Positions 12,458 through 16,389 of a stretch of DNA of 16,389 nt are shown in pieces; position 1 is the stretch's first letter; each line of letters begins with the position of its first letter. A model generated the notes under the pieces. It was not told the DNA's origin, did no database searches, and worked only from the letters and a program-made list of their open reading frames with translations. The stretch lies in the NCBI GenBank assembly GCA_025997715.1, contig BNUY01000061.1, forward strand, positions 1-16,389, in the 5' to 3' direction. This stretch comes from Spirochaetia bacterium. Its GTDB lineage: Bacteria > Spirochaetota > Spirochaetia > Treponematales > Breznakiellaceae. The position numbers and the translations under genes were made by a program.

Positions 12458-12463
12458 ATAGAT

Positions 12464-12856
12464 ATGAATATTTTTGCAATTTTTAGAAGAAAAGAGCCTG
12501 AAACTCCCACTCAAATAAACCTTAGACAAGGGCTTGAAAAATGGAATAAGTACATTAAAAGAACCCACCACGCATGGATCAATATAATGTTTCATAAAAC
12601 AAATCGTAGGGATTTAGTGGCTGCTCTTGTTTATAGCGATAGGTCGATTGTTGATTATATTATCAATGCTCATATTGCGTCCGGTATGGCTGGGGTTGAG
12701 AAAGACATGGCAGAATTAAGGGAACAGGTAAAAAACAATCCGTGGGGAGCAACAGAGGAACAGGGGGATAAAGCAAAAGCGCACATTATGAATAATGTTA
12801 TCCCTCATTTCAAAAATGGATTGGATATTGGAGAAAATCAAAGAAAGTTGCGATAA
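12464..12856 (+). CDS. Hypothetical protein in AT-rich island (130 aa)
   Basis: A 130-residue, mostly helical, charged protein beginning MNIFAIFRRKEPETPTQINL, with Trp residues in NKYIKRTHHAWINIMFHKT. No family, signal peptide or catalytic motif is recognised. Its promoter is predicted to give a leaderless mRNA, and no ribosome site is present. The last 19 bases overlap the 3' end of the convergent gene at 12838, so the two are arranged tail to tail and may affect each other's expression. Base composition is AT-rich like the rest of this island. Confidence 0.6.
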   Translation: MNIFAIFRRKEPETPTQINLRQGLEKWNKYIKRTHHAWINIMFHKTNRRDLVAALVYSDRSIVDYIINAHIASGMAGVEKDMAELREQVKNNPWGATEEQGDKAKAHIMNNVIPHFKNGLDIGENQRKLR

Positions 12857-13359
12857 GCTCTCGCCCAATATACACCTTCTTGGTCTAAGATATTGATAAA
12901 AGCCATACGCTCATCATCTCTTGCAAAAATAGCGTCTATTGCGTCTTTTTCTAAATTAAGAGCTATTTTAGCAAAGTTTCCTTTTGTTGGTTGAATCTGG
13001 GTATTGGGTAATGCAATAGAAGCTATTATACCCTTTTCATCACATCCTAATATAATACTATGTCTAAATGCTGTATTTGTCCTATTTAATTGAACCTCCG
13101 CAGCTTCTTTTGGTGTTGCGTAGATTTTTGTGTTTTTCAAAATTGAAGCAGTAAGATCAATTTCTTCATTATCATTATTTTTGGTTGATAAAAGTTTCTC
13201 ATCGTACAGAGCGTATTTTGGAAACTTATAGACAACATTATTTGCTTCTCTTAATAACGCATTGCTTTCCCTAACCGGAAGACCATCTTCAACAGATTGT
13301 AACGGTGCGTCTAACTCTTGTGTCGCTTCATAAATCTTTTCAAAAGTTTCAGTATTCAT
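12838..13359 (-). CDS. Hypothetical protein downstream of the methyltransferase-like gene (173 aa)
   Basis: A 173-residue acidic protein beginning MNTETFEKIYEATQELDAPL. The N-terminal third is helical; the centre reads KIYATPKEAAEVQLNRTNTA and then FRHSIILGCDEKGIIASIAL; the end is FINILDQEGVYWARAYRNFL. I recognise no family. It starts six bases after the methyltransferase-like gene's stop in the same direction, so it is probably co-transcribed and may work with it. No ribosome site is evident. It ends overlapping the convergent 130-aa gene. Confidence 0.6.
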   Translation of the reverse strand: MNTETFEKIYEATQELDAPLQSVEDGLPVRESNALLREANNVVYKFPKYALYDEKLLSTKNNDNEEIDLTASILKNTKIYATPKEAAEVQLNRTNTAFRHSIILGCDEKGIIASIALPNTQIQPTKGNFAKIALNLEKDAIDAIFARDDERMAFINILDQEGVYWARAYRNFL

Positions 13360-13365
13360 AAATAA

Positions 13366-14685
13366 TTAGTTTTCTAATTTTTGCGAAAACAATGAAGCAG
13401 GACTATATGGTTTCTCCATAGAACTTCTTTTTACGCCTTTCCTCTTAGAAGTTTCTTCCCATTTTGGATCATAGTATTTGTCTATATCATCTTGTGTTGG
13501 AAATCTACCGAGAAGTTCTGGGTGCTTGTCTATTCTAACACCAATCAGATACAACTCTTTATTATTGTGCAATCTCTTCATGTCTCTAAACTTTTGATAC
13601 CTGTATTTGTATAATGCGTTTTCTGGTTTTACAAACACTAATGTATTATCTCCTATTTTTTTAGAAGGAACATAGTTTCCTTTTGGATCAAATACTACAA
13701 AAGGTATTCCAAAAAAACTATCGAGTTCCGGCCAATCATTCCAAGTATTAGTATAGAATCCATTTATTGCTGGTAAAGGACGACTTTTAATGTTATAATC
13801 AGCAAGAAACAAACCAAACTTCACGCCTATTTTTAGACATCTATCTATTGTCTTATCACAACCAGCATCTTCAAATGTTGGATTTGAAAGTATAAGAGAA
13901 TGTTCCGGATCATCTTTTATTGGCTCTGGGATGTAGTTGTCCCTAAAAAAGTCTGACCTTGTTATGGTTGTATCTACCGGAAATAGATCAGAGCCAAAGG
14001 TAATTATCCCCGCTGGAACATACTTTAATAGCCCTCTATTTCCACAGAAGGGGTCCCATATATATTTAAGTTTTGGGTATAATTTTAATATGAGGGACAT
14101 CGCCTGTTTAGCGAGTTTTTCGGGCGTTAAAAATTGTCCCCGGTCAAGTTTATTTATATCATTATATATAAACTTGTAATCCATGTAATCTACGGGTCTT
14201 GTACAAAAAGACCAAACACCCCAAGTATCATTCCATTGTATACCATTTTCTTTTTGCTTTACCACAAAGTCTATTATGTTTTGGTCAAGTTCTTTGGGTA
14301 ATCCCGGTATTATTGCTTTAAAATGGGGTTTAACAAGTTCAGCAAAATCTTTGAACTGCTTGCCCCTACTTGATGGAACTATTTCTTTATAGTTTCCAAG
14401 TGATAAGTCAGGTAGTTCTTGTATATCTGTATGAAAAACTTTGTCATTACCTTTATTGCCTTGCCAGCCCCCCAAATACCTGAACCGCAATCCCGATCTT
14501 ATAGAAGTTAATAGTGTTTGTGCTAAAGTATAGTATTCTGGTTCAACAACATCGTCAGCTTTATAATCCCAAGCTGAACTAAAATAAATAAGGTCATGTT
14601 TACACTTTATTTCTGATTTTTCTGCTAATTTTGGGTATTTCAAATAAGAATCTTTTTTTACTTCTTCTTCTGATCTCATTCTCAT
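13366..14685 (-). CDS. Degenerate N6-adenine methyltransferase-like protein (439 aa)
   Basis: The middle of the protein has the motif order of gamma-class N6-adenine methyltransferases. RGQFLTPEKLAKQAM (FLTP at 185-188) recalls the F.TP of type I M subunits. IWDPFCGNRGLLKYV (DPFCGNRG at 211-218) is motif I for S-adenosylmethionine. SNPTF (267-271) stands where NPPF/Y is expected. The third NPPY residue being Thr raises doubt about ordinary adenine methylation. The N-terminal 170 residues and C-terminal 150 have no recognised domain; either could bind target DNA or RNA. ATG 14685 has GGAG six bases upstream; the frame also has an ATG at 14697 without a site. It is followed six bases on by the 173-aa gene. 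Confidence 0.6.
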   Translation of the reverse strand: MRMRSEEEVKKDSYLKYPKLAEKSEIKCKHDLIYFSSAWDYKADDVVEPEYYTLAQTLLTSIRSGLRFRYLGGWQGNKGNDKVFHTDIQELPDLSLGNYKEIVPSSRGKQFKDFAELVKPHFKAIIPGLPKELDQNIIDFVVKQKENGIQWNDTWGVWSFCTRPVDYMDYKFIYNDINKLDRGQFLTPEKLAKQAMSLILKLYPKLKYIWDPFCGNRGLLKYVPAGIITFGSDLFPVDTTITRSDFFRDNYIPEPIKDDPEHSLILSNPTFEDAGCDKTIDRCLKIGVKFGLFLADYNIKSRPLPAINGFYTNTWNDWPELDSFFGIPFVVFDPKGNYVPSKKIGDNTLVFVKPENALYKYRYQKFRDMKRLHNNKELYLIGVRIDKHPELLGRFPTQDDIDKYYDPKWEETSKRKGVKRSSMEKPYSPASLFSQKLEN

Positions 14686-14736
14686 CAAAGTCTCCATTTT
14701 CAGTTAGTCTTAATTGCTAATAGATTAACAAAAAAT

Positions 14737-15387
14737 CTAAACTTTTATTATTTCGTCATCACCTTCACCATAGTCATAATCGTATTTTGTGTTTAACATT
14801 TTAGCAAAGTCTTTGAGTTCTTTTAATTTCTCCGCATCTGCCTTATCCCTTGTAAAAATATGCCAAATGTGAAAAACCTCACTTACTCTTAGATCGTCTA
14901 ATTTCATTTTGAGCAAATCTTTCATTTCTGGTTTCTTTATAAAAGTTAAAACAATTTGGTATAATTCGCTGGATTTATCATTTTCCAAGGAGGCTTTTCT
15001 CTCACAATAATCATTTCTATGTTTTGGGACAATCTCTTGTAGTAGCCAAGCATCAAATTCATCGTAAATAAGTTTTACCATGTGATCATCAAGTTTCTGC
15101 ATTGCTTCCCTCAAATCTGTTTGTAGCCCTTGCCAATAAGCAATCTCATCTTTTGTCAAAAGACTAAATATCTCTGGCGCAATAGAAATCCTTTCAAAAA
15201 TCTTATTCCAATTTTCTTCTGACATCTCCGATACTACTTCTTCTATCGTTTTCACTTCATTATTCTCCACTTTTGTTTGATTATTTATTTGAATACTATA
15301 ATTTATTACTATGGAATTACCAAGGTTATTATTATCACCATTAACAATAGGAGAGTTATCCCCCGAAGTTTCATTCTTTTCCGACAT
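14737..15387 (-). CDS. Protein with N-terminal GDNSPIVNGDNN motif and acidic helical body (216 aa)
   Basis: Residues 8-24 read SGDNSPIVNGDNNNLGN, followed by alternating hydrophobic residues (SIVINYSIQINNQTKV), so the first 40 residues may form a small beta or beta-solenoid-like tag. The remaining 170 are acidic and mostly helical, rich in Trp and Leu. Asn/Gly-rich tags of this kind occur at the start of various uncharacterised bacterial proteins; I cannot name a function. Its ATG overlaps the end of a 46-aa ORF that carries a related motif. It lies 51 bases upstream of the methyltransferase-like gene in the same direction, so they may share an operon. Confidence 0.65.
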   Translation of the reverse strand: MSEKNETSGDNSPIVNGDNNNLGNSIVINYSIQINNQTKVENNEVKTIEEVVSEMSEENWNKIFERISIAPEIFSLLTKDEIAYWQGLQTDLREAMQKLDDHMVKLIYDEFDAWLLQEIVPKHRNDYCERKASLENDKSSELYQIVLTFIKKPEMKDLLKMKLDDLRVSEVFHIWHIFTRDKADAEKLKELKDFAKMLNTKYDYDYGEGDDEIIKV

Positions 15388-15511
15388 TATTACTACTTCC
15401 AGTAATTATTGGAGAATGATCTCCTTTGGTCTTGTTGATGGTCTTATTTCCATTTTTGATGCTAAATAACTTGAATCTTAGCTTTTTCAAACTTTTTAAT
15501 ATGTCTATCAT
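15371..15511 (-). CDS. 46-aa ORF with a second GDxSPI motif, overlapping the next gene
   Basis: An ATG at 15511, just after an in-frame stop, opens a 46-residue frame: a basic N-terminal part (MIDILKSLKKLRFKLFSIKN) and an end reading KGDHSPIITGSSNNVGK before GKE-stop. The 17-residue motif matches residues 8-24 of the next protein at nine positions, with two conservative changes, although the two lie in different frames. The ORF overlaps the next gene by 17 bases, so coupling, or a frameshift that split a once longer protein, is possible. No ribosome site is seen. The motif match is the reason to believe it is, or was, coding. Confidence 0.5.
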   Translation of the reverse strand: MIDILKSLKKLRFKLFSIKNGNKTINKTKGDHSPIITGSSNNVGKE

Positions 15512-15568
15512 AAATTACATATTAACAAATAAAAAGAGATATTGCTGTACTTTTCTTATACCTATGTT

Positions 15569-16389
15569 TTACGCTGCTCGCTTAAACTCTATTTTGTTGT
15601 TGATGTCTTCTTGGCGGGTGTAGGTGTTGATTGACACTACATTGTCGAAGTTTAGATTGCTGATTTTGATTGCTTTGAAAAAGTTGACATAATCGTCAAG
15701 GTATTTGGTGGCTACTCCACGGAATCTGTCAAGGAAGTGTTTGAGGTCATTGTGGTAGGCGTTTGTTCTTGCTATGTTGTATCTCTTGTCGTTGGTGATA
15801 CCACCGACAATCTGTATAAGTTTGACATTGTTAAGTGTCTTGTAAGATTTATCACCGTCCGTTACCAGAGTTGAACCTTTAACGATTATCTGTGAGAGAT
15901 TTTGTCTAATCCACATTATTTGAACTTTGCCGTAGCCACAAGGCTGATTGAAGAAGTGGTTATTCCGGTCAAGGGCGGTTATAACGCAGACTTGATTTTT
16001 GGAAAGTCCTCGCTTGGAACCGCCGAACTTTGATTTACCACGCTTACGGGCGGTTCCAGCGGGAAGGTTTTTGCTACCTTTGTTTGATTTGGGGAAGTAG
16101 GTTTCATCGGCTTCCACGATACCGGAAAGTTTGGTTGATTTGACTGACTGGATAGCGGTAAGGATTTTGTGCCTCCAATAGAAGGCTGTTTTGAGGTTGA
16201 TTTTTAGGTTTTCAGCAATCGCTCGAAGTGAAAGACCATCGACCATAAGATTGATGTATTGGGACCAGATTTCGACAGGCTTTTTGGTATTTTGAAGCGG
16301 GGTTTTAGTTTGGATAGAGAAGTTAGTACCGCAATCTTTACAGAGAAACCGCTGTTTGTCATCGAATAAGCCTTTTTTGATTATGTGGT
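15569..16389 (-). CDS. IS1595-family (ISXO2-like) transposase, 5' end cut by window edge
   Basis: The frame runs from the TAA at 15569 to the right edge, about 272 residues with the N-terminus missing. At the edge is the end of a zinc-ribbon (CKDCGTNFS), then an HTH segment (GLSLRAIAENLKINLKTAFY). The DDE-type ISXO2 domain follows: GIVEADETYF (first Asp), a Lys/Arg-rich GTARKRGKSKFGGSKRGLSK region, TLVTDGDKSY (second Asp), and RTNAYHNDLKHFLDRFRGVA then TKYLDDYVNFFK, which is characteristic of IS1595. The left terminal repeat should lie between the stop and about 15520 but cannot be fixed without the other end. No frameshift is seen, so it may be active. It borders the AT-rich gene group at 12464-15511. 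Confidence 0.9.
   Translation of the reverse strand, partial: HIIKKGLFDDKQRFLCKDCGTNFSIQTKTPLQNTKKPVEIWSQYINLMVDGLSLRAIAENLKINLKTAFYWRHKILTAIQSVKSTKLSGIVEADETYFPKSNKGSKNLPAGTARKRGKSKFGGSKRGLSKNQVCVITALDRNNHFFNQPCGYGKVQIMWIRQNLSQIIVKGSTLVTDGDKSYKTLNNVKLIQIVGGITNDKRYNIARTNAYHNDLKHFLDRFRGVATKYLDDYVNFFKAIKISNLNFDNVVSINTYTRQEDINNKIEFKRAA

Noticed and set aside
12464..15511. The AT-rich gene group as a standard type I or type II restriction-modification system
   Set aside because: No restriction nuclease, helicase or specificity subunit is visible beside the methyltransferase-like gene. The HsdR_N protein at 2956 is 10 kb away in a separate element.
1..16389. CRISPR array
   Set aside because: No regularly spaced direct repeats with unique spacers were seen. 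The only regular spacing is the 31-bp operator set, which has just three sites.

Overview
The window joins a spirochaete-like chromosomal core to two stretches of accessory DNA. The core genes (MtaB-type methylthiotransferase, signal-peptide TPR protein, bactofilin, phosphate acetyltransferase) and the style of their proteins suggest a Treponema, possibly one of the gut group. That assignment rests on general resemblance only and is moderate at best.

Positions 1 to about 7660 look like the integrase-proximal end of a temperate prophage inserted at the 3' end of a tRNA-Lys(TTT) gene (7660-7732, minus strand). Leftward from the tRNA come the tyrosine integrase, a three-gene leftward operon headed by a double-HTH, double AT-hook protein, and three rightward cargo genes: a solitary HsdR_N-type nuclease domain and two exported proteins. 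Next is a small CI-like repressor, and then a tightly packed leftward early operon that runs off the left edge (37-aa ORF, several small unknowns, a DUF551-like protein, an excisionase-like HTH protein, a NinG-like protein). The gap between repressor and early operon holds a strong leftward promoter, three operator-like palindromes centred exactly 31 bp apart, and a long structured leader ending in a branched helix plus U-tract. A second helix of similar design lies inside the operon.

Positions 7660-11445 are chromosomal: tRNA-Lys, then mtaB, the TPR gene and the bactofilin gene on the minus strand, and divergent pta on the plus strand with a strong terminator. A vapBC-type toxin-antitoxin module follows. 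It is bracketed by two nearly identical copies (50 and 51 nt) of the pta terminator, which suggests how it was inserted.

Positions 12236-16389 are AT-rich accessory DNA. They contain a 130-aa unknown with its own promoter and upstream palindrome, and an opposing leftward group: a 46-aa ORF, a 216-aa protein sharing a GDxSPI-type motif with it, a degenerate adenine-methyltransferase-like protein, and a 173-aa unknown. This group sits beside an IS1595-type transposase gene cut by the right edge. It is the best candidate for an undescribed multi-gene system here, but its function cannot be read from sequence alone. Three accessory genes (5740-6225, 11525-11740, 12464-12856) share a promoter layout in which the -10 box ends exactly 6 bases before the ATG, which predicts leaderless mRNAs.
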